This document shows positions 32,161-39,327 of a stretch of DNA of 42,305 nt, one piece after another. The translations under genes and the position numbers were made by a program. The notes beneath the pieces were generated by a model. The model ran no database searches. It saw only the letters and a program-made list of their open reading frames with translations, and had not been told where the DNA came from. The stretch is from Bradyrhizobium jicamae (GTDB lineage: Bacteria; Pseudomonadota; Alphaproteobacteria; Rhizobiales; Xanthobacteraceae): positions 30,513 through 72,817 of the forward strand of contig NZ_LLXZ01000227.1 of the NCBI RefSeq assembly GCF_001440395.1. The letters run 5' to 3'. How positions within the stretch are numbered: the stretch's first letter is position 1; every line of letters starts with the position of its first letter.

Positions 32161-32471
32161 TCTGACGCCGGCGGACGCCAGATCACGCCTTATAGACGAG
32201 CCCGGCCGGGAGCGATCACGCCGGTTCGGTGTCCGGCGGAAAGCAGAGCGGTGTTCACCAGCCGCAGCGCGATATCGCAGGCGACGATGATCGCCAAAAA
32301 GATAATTGAGATCGGGCAAAGCTGGTGTGCGCGTTCCTGCGGCCATTTCTGCCCTGGCGATCAACGAGCTTGGGGTACAATAAGGGCACCCTCAGGTGGC
32401 CGCCAACGTATCCTTAACCCGGACCGCCTAGAATTCGATCAATCGCGGAGGTCGTAACACCGCGGGAGTAG

Positions 32472-32506
32472 AGCCGTCGCTGACACGGCCCCAGCGGCGG
32501 CTTTTT
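32472..32506 (+). terminator. Orphan intrinsic terminator
   Basis: AGCCGTCGCT (32472-32481) pairs with AGCGGCGGCT (32493-32502) with one mismatch, then TTTTT. The preceding 70 bp hold no ORF end. Confidence 0.65.
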
Positions 32507-32765
32507 CATGCCCGCCGGTTCACGCTGGCAGCCTCTTCGTAATCGCCCGCTCGAACGGCCCCAGCCGCTGCGATAGCTGGGGCCGCCACTTTCTCCCGGT
32601 TCGTCTCCACAGATCCCCCGGGAGCGATGGATTCGACTCCTATAAACGAAGCCAGTTCCTAAAATGCCTTGCCGATTTCTCCCGTGGAGTCGACAAGCGA
32701 ACCGACAACGAGAACGTCGTGTGGTTAAATCCCGCCATTGCTAAATTGGAAGCATATTCGCAATC

Positions 32766-32789
32766 AGCCCGGCATTTTGCCGGGCTTTT
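32766..32789 (+). terminator. Orphan intrinsic terminator
   Basis: AGCCCGGCA (32766-32774), TTT, TGCCGGGCT (32778-32786), then TTTC. No plus-strand gene ends before it. Confidence 0.65.
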
Positions 32790-32833
32790 CGTAGATTGAG
32801 ATTGTTTGTTTTCTACAATCACGGCTGCCCCTT

Positions 32834-33016
32834 TCAGCGCGAGACAGGACGCAAGGGAATGAGTGATGCCAAGCACTCCAGATTTGATTGCTCTTCAGTC
32901 AGTCGCTTTTCGACAAACTCGCGCTCAAGCTCTGTCAGGCTGGTCTGCAGTAGGTTGCGATAACGTTGAATATTACGGTGATGCGTTCGCAAGCGAGCCA
33001 ATTGTTGATCAATCAT
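32834..33016 (-). CDS. Small coiled-coil-like protein
   Basis: 60 residues, MIDQQLARLRTHHRNIQRYR, then NLLQTSLTELEREFVEKRLTEEQSNLECL: charged helices resembling a short coiled coil. Three successive ATG codons (33022, 33019, 33016) follow AAGGA; the last gives the best spacing. Similar small proteins are frequent in Bradyrhizobium; function unknown. Confidence 0.72.
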   Translation of the reverse strand: MIDQQLARLRTHHRNIQRYRNLLQTSLTELEREFVEKRLTEEQSNLECLASLIPLRPVSR

Positions 33017-33316
33017 CATCATCGTCCTTTGACGAGTGGGTTAATTCCCTTGCTTAAGGCCACAGGCTGGCCAGAGCGGAATATCTTCGCTCGGCGGCAG
33101 TGGCATTTCCCTGGCCGGCTCCTGAAATGCCGGCTAGTTAAGTCTGTCGCGGGTTCGTGACGCTTTGATTACAAGGACGTGACGCGGCGCCTCGGTCGCG
33201 CGCACTCGACGAACAAGGGCCGGTACCAAGTTCGTGATCGCTCCAACACCTGCCAGACAATCACCACTACAGGGATTCACGAGCATTGCGCGTGGGCGGT
33301 CCTGCGATCAATGCGG
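33017..33316. other. Gene-free stretch
   Basis: Nothing supported here apart from the last ~25 bp (from about 33295), which belong to the duplicated 3' flank of the DUF3551-like gene and recur at about 34490. Confidence 0.5.
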
Positions 33317-33574
33317 TTACCTTAGTAGACGCGGCGATGCCGCCGATAACCCGCGCTCTTGCGCGCTCGCGAAATAGGGATTGATGACGCACTGCGCCGA
33401 GCGACCGGATGCCGACGCGTTGCATTGAGGCAGCGACGTGTAGCTGCATTCGTAATAGATGGTCCGGTCGTACAAGCGCAGACAAACCGGAAAAGCCGGA
33501 TCGTAAGTCTGCGAGGCCGCCGGCCCTATTGAGACCATTCCGATCGCCAAAATTGCCAAGGTCAGAATGCGCAT
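33317..33574 (-). CDS. DUF3551-like exported protein, copy A
   Basis: 85 residues from ATG 33574 (AAGGAGG upstream). Signal MRILTLAILAIGMVSIGPAA, then FPVCLRLYDRTIYYECSYTS and LPQCNASASGRSAQCVINPY: four cysteines, typical of the small DUF3551 family of Bradyrhizobium and allies. It is a near-duplicate of the gene at 34515-34769; the DNA identity extends about 25 bp past the stop. Function unknown. Confidence 0.8.
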   Translation of the reverse strand: MRILTLAILAIGMVSIGPAASQTYDPAFPVCLRLYDRTIYYECSYTSLPQCNASASGRSAQCVINPYFASAQERGLSAASPRLLR

Positions 33575-33592
33575 CAGAGCCTCCTTCAGCAC

Positions 33593-33710
33593 TCACGCCA
33601 GGACCTCATACTCAAAGGCTACGCCTTCGGCGTCGTTTTCCTCAAGCCATTTTTCTGCGGCGTCCGCAGTGGTGAAGACCTTGATGTGCGCAGCGTCGCC
33701 GACCTGCTTG
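33593..33710 (-). pseudogene. 3' fragment of the cassette's first small gene
   Basis: Reads QVGDAAHIKVFTTADAAEKW then LEENDAEGVAFEYEVLA and stop, homologous to the protein at 35052-35312 from its sixth or seventh residue group onward. The start region is missing; the sequence switches abruptly after 33710 to a fragment of a plus-strand gene. Its C-terminus shows the ancestral reading that the 35052 copy has lost. Confidence 0.7.
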
Positions 33711-33716
33711 AGCACG

Positions 33717-33856
33717 GGTATCGCGACAGCAGCGGTGAGCTCTTGCTCGGAAGAATGCTGGCGAAGATCGAGGGGCTATGCGCGGAGCGAGCCCGGCTGG
33801 AGAAAGAGTGGGGCGGTCCGACGAAGCGGCGCGTGCTCGGTGGCCGGAGTTGGTGA
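33717..33856 (+). pseudogene. 3' fragment of the coiled-coil cassette gene
   Basis: Homologous to 35814-35954: GIATAA..., then LLGRMLAKIEGLCAERARLE and KEWGGPTKRRVLGGRSW with stop at 33854-33856. One base is missing near 33736 (GCGGTGAGCTC against GCCGCTGAACTC), breaking the frame, and the 5' half is absent. Confidence 0.7.
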
Positions 33857-34020
33857 TGCCGGAGCCGCTCAAATGGTATGGCGACAAGACGGACAACTCG
33901 CCATGGATCGACGCGCTGGCCGAAGTGCGCGCCAGCGCGCCGCGCGCGAGAGATACTGGCGGGCCTTTTTGATCAAAGCTCTACGCCGAGATTTACAAAG
34001 CAATCGTCCAAACCAAGGCC
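33856..34020 (+). pseudogene. Decayed copy of the cassette's last gene
   Basis: Starts MPEPLKWYGDKTDNSPWIDA and LAEVRA, then shifts frame by two extra bases near 33932 and loses the central helix. Similarity to 35954-36160 resumes in nucleotides at about 33970 (GATCAAAGCTCTACGCCGAG). Start codon and TGATG overlap with the upstream fragment are kept. Confidence 0.7.
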
Positions 34021-34028
34021 CATAAGCC

Positions 34029-34301
34029 TCAATAGTCGCGATAGTAGTGGCGGCGCCGTGGCGGGTACTCTTCCCTGTAGTATCGACGCGACGGATAGTA
34101 GGCGTAGCCCTGGCGCGCTGCTTGGTATTGCGGCGGGATAACGCCGTTGGGATAGCAGCGGCCATGAATATCGACGTCATAGCCGTGGCCGCACGAACCA
34201 CCACGAACCTGAACCACTGGCACTTCGTTCTGATCGTGCTGGACTGCGGGCATCCCGAGCTGGAGAGCGAGGACCGCAGCTGCTCCGCTGATCAAAGGCA
34301 T
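34029..34301 (-). CDS. Exported CGHG...CYPxG protein, family member 3
   Basis: 90 residues from ATG 34301 (GGGAG 6 nt upstream). Signal PLISGAAAVLALQLGMPA, one motif copy GSCGHGYDVDIHGRCYPNG then VIPPQYQAARQ, and a Tyr/Arg-rich tail. The two members at 27.6-28.6 kb have two motif copies each. Function unknown. Confidence 0.78.
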   Translation of the reverse strand: MPLISGAAAVLALQLGMPAVQHDQNEVPVVQVRGGSCGHGYDVDIHGRCYPNGVIPPQYQAARQGYAYYPSRRYYREEYPPRRRHYYRDY

Positions 34302-34514
34302 TTTCGTCTCCCATTAGGTTTGTAGGAACTAAACGCGGCAAAGCCGCGCGCGGTTTCTCCGAAAAAGGATGGTAACGTTCCCGGACGCAACGGCCGCTGA
34401 ACGGAGAATTTAGGAGATGTTCAGTTCCAATGCGATCAGCGACCGCGGTCTTGGGGCGGACGTCGACGATCCGCCGCAGCACCGGCTCGGCGTATGCGGT
34501 CCTGCGGCCAACCT

Positions 34515-34769
34515 CTAGTAGACCCGGGGATGCCGCCGATAACCCGCGGACTCCTGCGCGCCCCCGAAATATGGATTGATGACGCACTGTGCCGAGCGGC
34601 CCGATGCCGACGCGTTGCATTGAGGCAGCGACGTGTAGCTGCATTCGTAATAGGTGGCCGGGCCATATACCCGCAGGCAAACCGGGTAAGCCGGATCGTA
34701 CATCTGGGCGGCCGCCGGCCGTATTAAGACGGTCCCGATCGCCAGTATCGTCAAGGCCAGAATGCGCAT
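34515..34769 (-). CDS. DUF3551-like exported protein, copy B
   Basis: 84 residues from ATG 34769 (AAGGAGG 5 nt upstream). Signal MRILALTILAIGTVLIRPAAA, then YPVCLRVYGPATYYECSYTS and LPQCNASASGRSAQCVINPY, nearly identical to copy A over residues 1-70. The two differ in the last 15 residues. Confidence 0.8.
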   Translation of the reverse strand: MRILALTILAIGTVLIRPAAAQMYDPAYPVCLRVYGPATYYECSYTSLPQCNASASGRSAQCVINPYFGGAQESAGYRRHPRVY

Positions 34770-34781
34770 CAAAGCCTCCTT

Positions 34782-34845
34782 CAGCTCCGCTCAAAAAAAG
34801 GGCCGCCGGCGTTCGGCGGCCCAAGTCTTGGGAGGAAACGCGCCG
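34782..34845. repeat. 64-bp repeat with hairpin, copy 1
   Basis: CAGCTCCGCTC, an A-run, GGGCCGCCG (34800-34808) pairing with CGGCGGCCC (34814-34822), then AAGTCTTGGGAGGAAACGC. Copy 2 is at 36169-36231. Read leftward it is a hairpin plus seven T, so it can stop transcription ahead of the DUF3551 gene. Confidence 0.75.
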
Positions 34846-35051
34846 AGAAGCAAAGCGCCTCTTGAGCTCGTCGCATTCGCACATTGACAGGAGATTGTTT
34901 CCGGCCGTCTTCACTCAAAAAGAAAATGACTGCGGGATCGTTTCTTCGGAACCGAGGCGGTGAAGTCAGTTCACGGGGTCGAGAGATCCCGTGTTCGCCG
35001 GTTCGCGCTGGTTTCGAACGCCCTGATTAGATCGGGCAGTAGCCGCCCGGG

Positions 35052-35312
35052 TCAGTCCGGGCAGAAAGGCGGTGCGATGCTTAAATGGATTCTCCGCACC
35101 TGGCCATCGAGACCGAGCAAACCCAGGATCGCCAGCGTAGAGTGCGCCGTCACTTGGCGCCCTCGTTCATTCGAGGACTGGGTATTCAAGGCAACGCCTT
35201 TCGGATCGTTCTCCTCGAACCACTTCTCCGCGGCGTCCTGATTGGCGAAGACCTTGATGTGTTCGGGGTGGTCGACCTGCTTGCTCGCGTTGACGCAGAC
35301 AAAAACGGTCAT
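35052..35312 (-). CDS. Small conserved protein with frameshifted C-terminus
   Basis: From ATG 35312: MTVFVCVNASKQVDHPEHIK, then VFANQDAAEKWFEENDPKGVA, typical of a 48-residue Bradyrhizobium protein. The expected end is FEYPVLE with stop at 35167-35169; one base is missing near 35189, so the frame runs on into unrelated residues to 35052. The intact ending survives in the decayed copy at 33593. ATG 35312 overlaps the upstream stop (ATGA), so the two are coupled. Confidence 0.65.
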   Translation of the reverse strand: MTVFVCVNASKQVDHPEHIKVFANQDAAEKWFEENDPKGVALNTQSSNERGRQVTAHSTLAILGLLGLDGQVRRIHLSIAPPFCPD

Positions 35313-35722
35313 TGGTCTCTCTTCAGCTTGCGCTTGCCCCAATGGGTTTTCTTGCGGTTCTCGCTGAACACCTGCTCAGCCGGCGGATACAGCGCTTTCA
35401 TCATCCCAATTCGCGCGAACATCGCGGGTCCGTTCTGATTGATGACCAGCAGCAGGGCCTCCGTGGCGGTCTGCCACGGCTCGGTTTCCTGCACCGCCTT
35501 TGGCAACGACTGGATGTACTCGCCGGCATCTTTCAGCGTGAGCAGTTGTCCGCCCCCGGGCAGCGGTATTGGGTCCTCAAACGAGGTCGACCAGGGCAAG
35601 GGAATGACTTCTTTCAAATTGTTGGGGCGGTGCTCTGAGACACCACCATCACTAGCGGCTTGCTTAAATGTTCTAGTTTTGTTCTTATCGGGAAAAGTTG
35701 GCAGTTCAGGGGGATATAGCAT
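35309..35722 (-). CDS. Conserved protein, unknown function
   Basis: 137 residues from ATG 35722; a TTG near residue 36 is an alternative because the family-like part starts at KEVIPLPWSTSFEDPIPL. It contains LTLKDAGEYIQSLPKAVQET and NGPAMFARIGMMKALYPP and ends HWGKRKLKRDQ. No signal or membrane part. The ATG overlaps that of the divergent plus-strand gene (CATG at 35720-35723), which makes the long form doubtful. Confidence 0.6.
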   Translation of the reverse strand: MLYPPELPTFPDKNKTRTFKQAASDGGVSEHRPNNLKEVIPLPWSTSFEDPIPLPGGGQLLTLKDAGEYIQSLPKAVQETEPWQTATEALLLVINQNGPAMFARIGMMKALYPPAEQVFSENRKKTHWGKRKLKRDQ

Positions 35723-35954
35723 GCCCGACATCGACTTCTACCGAGCCGAGATCGAGCACATGCGCACCCAGGTCGGAAGACAGCGCAAAGAGATCCTGCA
35801 GCTTCAGCGCGCCGGCATCGCAACTGCGGCCGCTGAACTCTTGCTCGGGCGAATGCTGGCGAAGATCGAAAGGCTGTGCACCGAGCGGGACCGGCTCAAG
35901 AAAGAACGCGGCGGCCCGACGAAAGGGCGCGTGCTCGGTGGCCGGAGTTGGTGA
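35721..35954 (+). CDS. Small coiled-coil protein
   Basis: 77 residues, MPDIDFYRAEIEHMRTQVGR, then QRKEILQLQRAGIATAAAEL and LLGRMLAKIERLCTERDRLK: heptad-like charged helices throughout. AGGGGG is 7 nt before ATG 35721. Its stop overlaps the next start (TGATG). Function unknown; a decayed copy is at 33717. Confidence 0.72.
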   Translation: MPDIDFYRAEIEHMRTQVGRQRKEILQLQRAGIATAAAELLLGRMLAKIERLCTERDRLKKERGGPTKGRVLGGRSW

Positions 35955-36160
35955 TGCCCGAACCGCTGAAATGGTACGACGAGAAGGCGGCTGACAACTC
36001 GCCATGGCTGCAAGCGCTCGCCGAAGTGCGCCAGCGCGCCGCGCGCGAGGGCTATTGCTATCAGCACGTCCAGGCGATCATCGTCGCGATCGACCAATAC
36101 GCCGAGAAGGCGCTGGGCAACCGCGACTACTTCCTCAACAAGCCTTACGGCACCGGCTGA
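35954..36160 (+). CDS. Small conserved helical protein
   Basis: 68 residues, MPEPLKWYDEKAADNSPWLQ, then ALAEVRQRAAREGYCYQHVQ and AIIVAIDQYAEKALGNRDYF ending LNKPYGTG. Translationally coupled to the coiled-coil gene by TGATG. Function unknown; the damaged relative is at 33856. Confidence 0.72.
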   Translation: MPEPLKWYDEKAADNSPWLQALAEVRQRAAREGYCYQHVQAIIVAIDQYAEKALGNRDYFLNKPYGTG

Positions 36161-36168
36161 CCCCACGA

Positions 36169-36231
36169 CAGCTCCGCTCGAAGAAAGGGCCGCCGGCGTT
36201 TGCGGCCCAAGTCTTGGGAGGAAACGCGCCG
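36169..36231. repeat. 64-bp repeat with hairpin, copy 2
   Basis: Matches 34782-34845: CAGCTCCGCTCGAAGAAAGG, GGGCCGC pairing with GCGGCCC, then AAGTCTTGGGAGGAAACGCG. The A-run is interrupted here. The pair brackets the small-gene cassette as direct repeats. Confidence 0.75.
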
Positions 36232-36387
36232 CATGTACCGATTGTTCTGCATTGCACATGATCGCAACCGGAAAGGTCGCTGCGCTAGGGGCTGTTCACA
36301 TCGCATAAAAGCCTTGGTCTTGTCATGCGCCGGTCGAAGTCGAAACGCTGAGTCGTTCGCTGGTTGATAGGATTTGGGGACCGATCC

Positions 36388-36498
36388 ATGACCACTTTGC
36401 AGGCTATAGCATTAGGCGCCATGCTCGCATGGACGCCAGGGCTCATCATCCTGGCAGTTTCGCTTTGGGATGTTCGGGAGTTTGAGGAGATAGAGTAG
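36388..36498 (+). CDS. 36-residue membrane protein
   Basis: MTTLQAIALGAMLAWTPGLI, then ILAVSLWDVREFEEIE: one membrane helix and an acidic end. GGGGA is 8 nt before ATG 36388. A paralogue lies on the opposite strand at 36557-36862. Confidence 0.65.
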   Translation: MTTLQAIALGAMLAWTPGLIILAVSLWDVREFEEIE

Positions 36499-36556
36499 TC
36501 CGCGGTTGTCGACGCGGCGGACGGTCCGCTCGGGACCTTTGGAAACCGCAGTTGCA

Positions 36557-36862
36557 TCACCGCGATCGGGCAGGCAGTGCGTGAAGTCCCCTGGGATGGG
36601 TCATCAAGCGGAATCGCGTGCGTCCGCCGACGACCCGTCTGGGATAGCGCCTGCTAGCCATTCCCAAATCGCAACTTGGTCGGGGATGTTCATAAGAAGC
36701 GGGTTTCTTCCCTGGTAGCGGCGCGCGGCCACCCGCTCGAGGAAAACGGCCTCTCAGGTCCGCTTCGTCTAGCGGTTCTTCCCAGAGCAACACTGCAAGT
36801 GCCAAGAGTCCTGGCGTCCAGGCTAGCATCGCCCCAAGCCAAATAGCTTCCAGTGTCGTCAT
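36557..36862 (-). CDS. Membrane protein, paralogue of 36388 with extended tail
   Basis: 101 residues from ATG 36862: MTTLEAIWLGAMLAWTPGLL, then ALAVLLWEEPLDEADLRGR. The first 25 residues match the 36-residue gene on the other strand. After the helix the frame continues with a basic, low-confidence tail, perhaps because an original stop was lost. Confidence 0.55.
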   Translation of the reverse strand: MTTLEAIWLGAMLAWTPGLLALAVLLWEEPLDEADLRGRFPRAGGRAPLPGKKPASYEHPRPSCDLGMASRRYPRRVVGGRTRFRLMTHPRGLHALPARSR

Positions 36863-37572
36863 GGCGTCCACCCGTTTGCCGTTGCCATCCCTGCGCCAAG
36901 CCAACTCCCTTGACTGAAACCTGTTCCCAATAGCGGTATTCGGCGGCAGTTCTGGCTTGTTCGGCGAGTTTGACATTGCGCCAGTCCGGAGAGCAGGGAC
37001 GAGCTAATTGCAAGGGTTGCCCAGGGCGGAAGCTATGGCCATCGGCAGACTGGGGCGCGGCCAGTCCGTATCTGTACGGCACCTGAGGGGAGGGAGTAGC
37101 GTTTCAAAATGGGCGGGACCGCCCGCGGGCAGAGCGAGGCGGCCCCTTAATCGCGCAGTACGCAGGTGTGTGTGGGACGATGGCTTTTCTGCGCGACCTG
37201 CCGGCCATGCTAGGCCTGTTCAGACCGGCGGCAACGGATATTCCGGCTTACCGTGGAAACCCGGGCGGACATCGGCGCGCCTCGCTCAGGGCTAATTAAA
37301 TAGCCGCAGGCATTGGCGCACTGCGGCTTTAGCCGGGCAATATTCCAATGTGGTGAAACGACGAACCGCCGGCTCCGGCTTCTAGAAACTGATCCAAACA
37401 CGGATGCATGAGGAGTCCGGTTTTCTGTTCCACGATAGAAACAGCGGAGGTGTTGCCGCCGCGCGATAGGAAATGATGTGAGCGTTCAACCTACGCTCAT
37501 CATTTATAGCTTTGAGAGTTAGGCTGGCATTCGATGCAACTACCGCCGGCTGGCGGGCTTCATTGCGCGCCG
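36863..37572. other. Gene-free stretch with repeat and hairpins
   Basis: No convincing ORF. It holds the second copy of the repeat of 30778 (at 37106-37254), a hairpin AGCCGCAG/CTGCGGCT (37302-37328), and an AT-rich hairpin, AAATGATGTGAGCG with CGCTCATCATTT (37471-37505). Confidence 0.5.
37106..37254. repeat. Dispersed repeat, copy B
   Basis: Second copy of the element at 30778-30917, same orientation, with TTAATCGCGCAGTACGCAGG and TCTGCGCGACCTGC in common; somewhat longer in the middle. Confidence 0.65.
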
Positions 37573-37869
37573 TTAGTCGCAGCGGCGTTCCCTGCGCGTA
37601 ATCATGCGGCCGTCGTCCCGTTCAACCTGGGTAGTCACCGTGCGGCAGCGCTGTCGTGGGCCGATGGTGACACCGCCTGGACCGACACCAACGGTGGCGT
37701 TGGAGTCATAACGCCGGCGGTCCCTATAGTCGCGGTCGTCGCGGTCTTCGTAGTGCCGGCCGGTCTGCATATCGATTTGGGCCATCTTGACGCCTTGGGC
37801 CCTGACCGGAGTGTTGAGCGGGACCGTCGTCACCATCGCTGCCGCAACGACAAAAGCGACTTTCATCAT
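37573..37869 (-). CDS. Exported basic/acidic protein
   Basis: 98 residues from ATG 37869 (AAGGAG 7 nt upstream). Signal VAFVVAAAMVTTVPLNTPVRA, a charged middle (YEDRDDRDYRDRRRYD) and VGVGPGGVTIGPRQRCR then TVTTQVERDDGRMITRRERRCD with two cysteines. Common exported type in Bradyrhizobium; function unknown. Confidence 0.72.
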   Translation of the reverse strand: MMKVAFVVAAAMVTTVPLNTPVRAQGVKMAQIDMQTGRHYEDRDDRDYRDRRRYDSNATVGVGPGGVTIGPRQRCRTVTTQVERDDGRMITRRERRCD

Positions 37870-38243
37870 GGGGAGTTCTCCTTGGACTTTTCAGGGAGGT
37901 GTAACGGGCACGAAAACGAGGGGTTCCAGTAGGCATTGCGAGGAAGCCCGGCCTGGACTCGCATGCTCATTTGGCTATTTCACCGAGACCCAAATGGCGC
38001 GGCGAGGTCTTAGACGCTTGGCGCGCGCGTGGCAGCGCGGCCTAGCACTGCTGGTCGGACGAGGTTTACCAGGGCAGCGGGGCAGGGCATTGCCGTGATC
38101 ATTTCCGCTCGCACCGGCGTGCCAATTGGTGTCGACCACGCTATCGAGTCGAGCGTCTAGCCCGAAATCCAAGCTGCTGGTCACGCCACCCTCGCACGCT
38201 GATCGGTCGATCTGGGGGAGCCGCCGGCCATGCCGACGGCTCA
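37870..38243. other. Gene-free stretch
   Basis: 374 bp with no ORF I can support on either strand and no clear hairpin or promoter. Confidence 0.4.
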
Positions 38244-38630
38244 CTAACCGCGGTGACCGTTGCCCCAACTGTAACCGGGGCCCCAATAAGATGGACCATA
38301 GCCGTGGCGGCGAGGCCAGTCATCGTCGTCAAATCGATGTCGACGATAGTACCCATAGCGACGATAGGAGTTCGGCTGCCACCAGCAACGTCCCCAGGGG
38401 TTGCAGACCCAGCCGACCTGTTCCACGCTTGACGTTGGCGCCACGGATGGCGCGATTGGCATGGCGTTGGCGCCGGTCGCGGCAAACAGGATGCTGATCG
38501 CGCCGACCGCCAGGGCCAGCGCGGCGGCAATGGACAATGCAAACGTCCCGTCGGTCCGCGCCATGGGTTGATCGTTGACCTCGTTCGGGGCCCTGCGTTG
38601 ATCTGAATCAAACGGAATCACAGTGCCCAT
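38244..38630 (-). CDS. Membrane-anchored aromatic/glycine-rich protein
   Basis: 128 residues from ATG 38630, MGTVIPFDSDQRRAPNEVND; ATG 38564 (MARTDG) is the alternative. A membrane segment (FALSIAAALALAVGAISILFAA) is followed by VGWVCNPWGRCWWQPNSYRR and a Tyr/Arg/His/Gly-rich tail (YWGPGYSWGNGHRG). The CxxxGxCWW unit recalls Bradyrhizobium CRPN-type small proteins. Function unknown. Confidence 0.65.
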   Translation of the reverse strand: MGTVIPFDSDQRRAPNEVNDQPMARTDGTFALSIAAALALAVGAISILFAATGANAMPIAPSVAPTSSVEQVGWVCNPWGRCWWQPNSYRRYGYYRRHRFDDDDWPRRHGYGPSYWGPGYSWGNGHRG

Positions 38631-38667
38631 TCGTAAGCCTGACTTGCCATTCCGGGGGTGACCGGCA

Positions 38668-38720
38668 GTGGCATGGCCCGGCGTGTGTCGTCCGGAATTG
38701 TCGCGCGCCGGGCCAGCCAC
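38668..38720. repeat. Dispersed palindrome, copy B
   Basis: GTGGCATGGCCCGGCG (38668-38683) pairs with CGCCGGGCCAGCCAC (38706-38720), one mismatch. The interior GTGTCGTCCGGAAT matches copy A at 31576-31626. It lies just before the lipoprotein start. Confidence 0.65.
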
Positions 38721-38732
38721 CGGGGAGCGACG

Positions 38733-38891
38733 ATGAAGCCCATCCTCATCCTTCTGTTTGCCATTGCCAACCTGATCGCAGGATGCGCGACCAGCGGCAG
38801 CAATCCGGTCGCTGACATGCCGTCATGGATGGGTGGACTGCCGGCCAATGCGCCTCCGAGACCCGGAACGGCCGCCTACGATGCTTGGTAA
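38733..38891 (+). CDS. Small lipoprotein
   Basis: 52 residues, MKPILILLFAIANLIAGCAT: a signal with lipobox LIAGC, so Cys18 should be lipidated. Mature part SGSNPVADMPSWMGGLPANA and PPRPGTAAYDAW. GGGGAG is 6 nt before ATG 38733. Function unknown. Confidence 0.72.
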   Translation: MKPILILLFAIANLIAGCATSGSNPVADMPSWMGGLPANAPPRPGTAAYDAW

Positions 38892-39105
38892 GCTGAGAGA
38901 GCTGGAGAAGCGGCGAGGCCGAAGACTAATAAATAACGGTGCGTGCCGGCTCGCGGCATCTGAAAACTTTGATTGCTACGAAAATCAAAGCCTGCCGGTT
39001 CACGCTGGCGAGCTTTAACTCACTCGGTCGATCTCTACTCCAGCCTTCTCAAGACCTTTTCTGACGAGCGCCTCGCCAGAGGCGTCACAATATCAAAAAG
39101 TGCAT

Positions 39106-39181
39106 TGGTGAGCGCGGAGGGACTCGAACCCTCGACCCCATGATTAAAAGTCACGTGCTCTACCGCCTGAGCTACGCGCTC
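39106..39181 (-). tRNA. tRNA-Lys (anticodon TTT)
   Basis: Minus-strand cloverleaf: acceptor GAGCGCG (from 39181) pairs with CGCGCTC before A and an encoded CCA (39108-39106). D arm GCTC..GAGC, anticodon loop CTTTTAA giving UUU, T loop GGTTCGAGTCC are all present. Its 3' end faces the accessory region. Confidence 0.97.
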
Positions 39182-39327
39182 ACTTGCCGCGCTGTGTAGG
39201 GGGCGAGCCCTTGCGGGTCAATAGCGTCGGCGCGACAAATTCGTGGATCGCTTGACCGTATTTCTCCTTGAATAGCTAAAGCTTAGTTCAGCTTCTTCAA
39301 CTATCCCCGGCCAATCAATCTACCGCG

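Larger units (their letters stand above)
32161..32833. other. Gene-free stretch with two orphan terminators
   Basis: No supported ORF in about 670 bp. It contains two plus-strand intrinsic terminators (32472-32506, 32766-32789) and a hairpin (GGCCCCAGC 32557-32565 with GCTGGGGCC 32576-32584). This is the pattern expected for small RNA genes, but no promoter is clear. Confidence 0.5.

Noticed and set aside
32181..32320. Possible minus-strand membrane mini-protein (IIFLAIIVACDIALRLV)
   Set aside because: No ATG or GTG start and no ribosome site in the frame; only a TTG start is available.
32600..32660. tRNA or tmRNA-like fragment (GGATTCGACTCC)
   Set aside because: Only a T-loop-like dozen bases match; no acceptor or anticodon arms can be folded.
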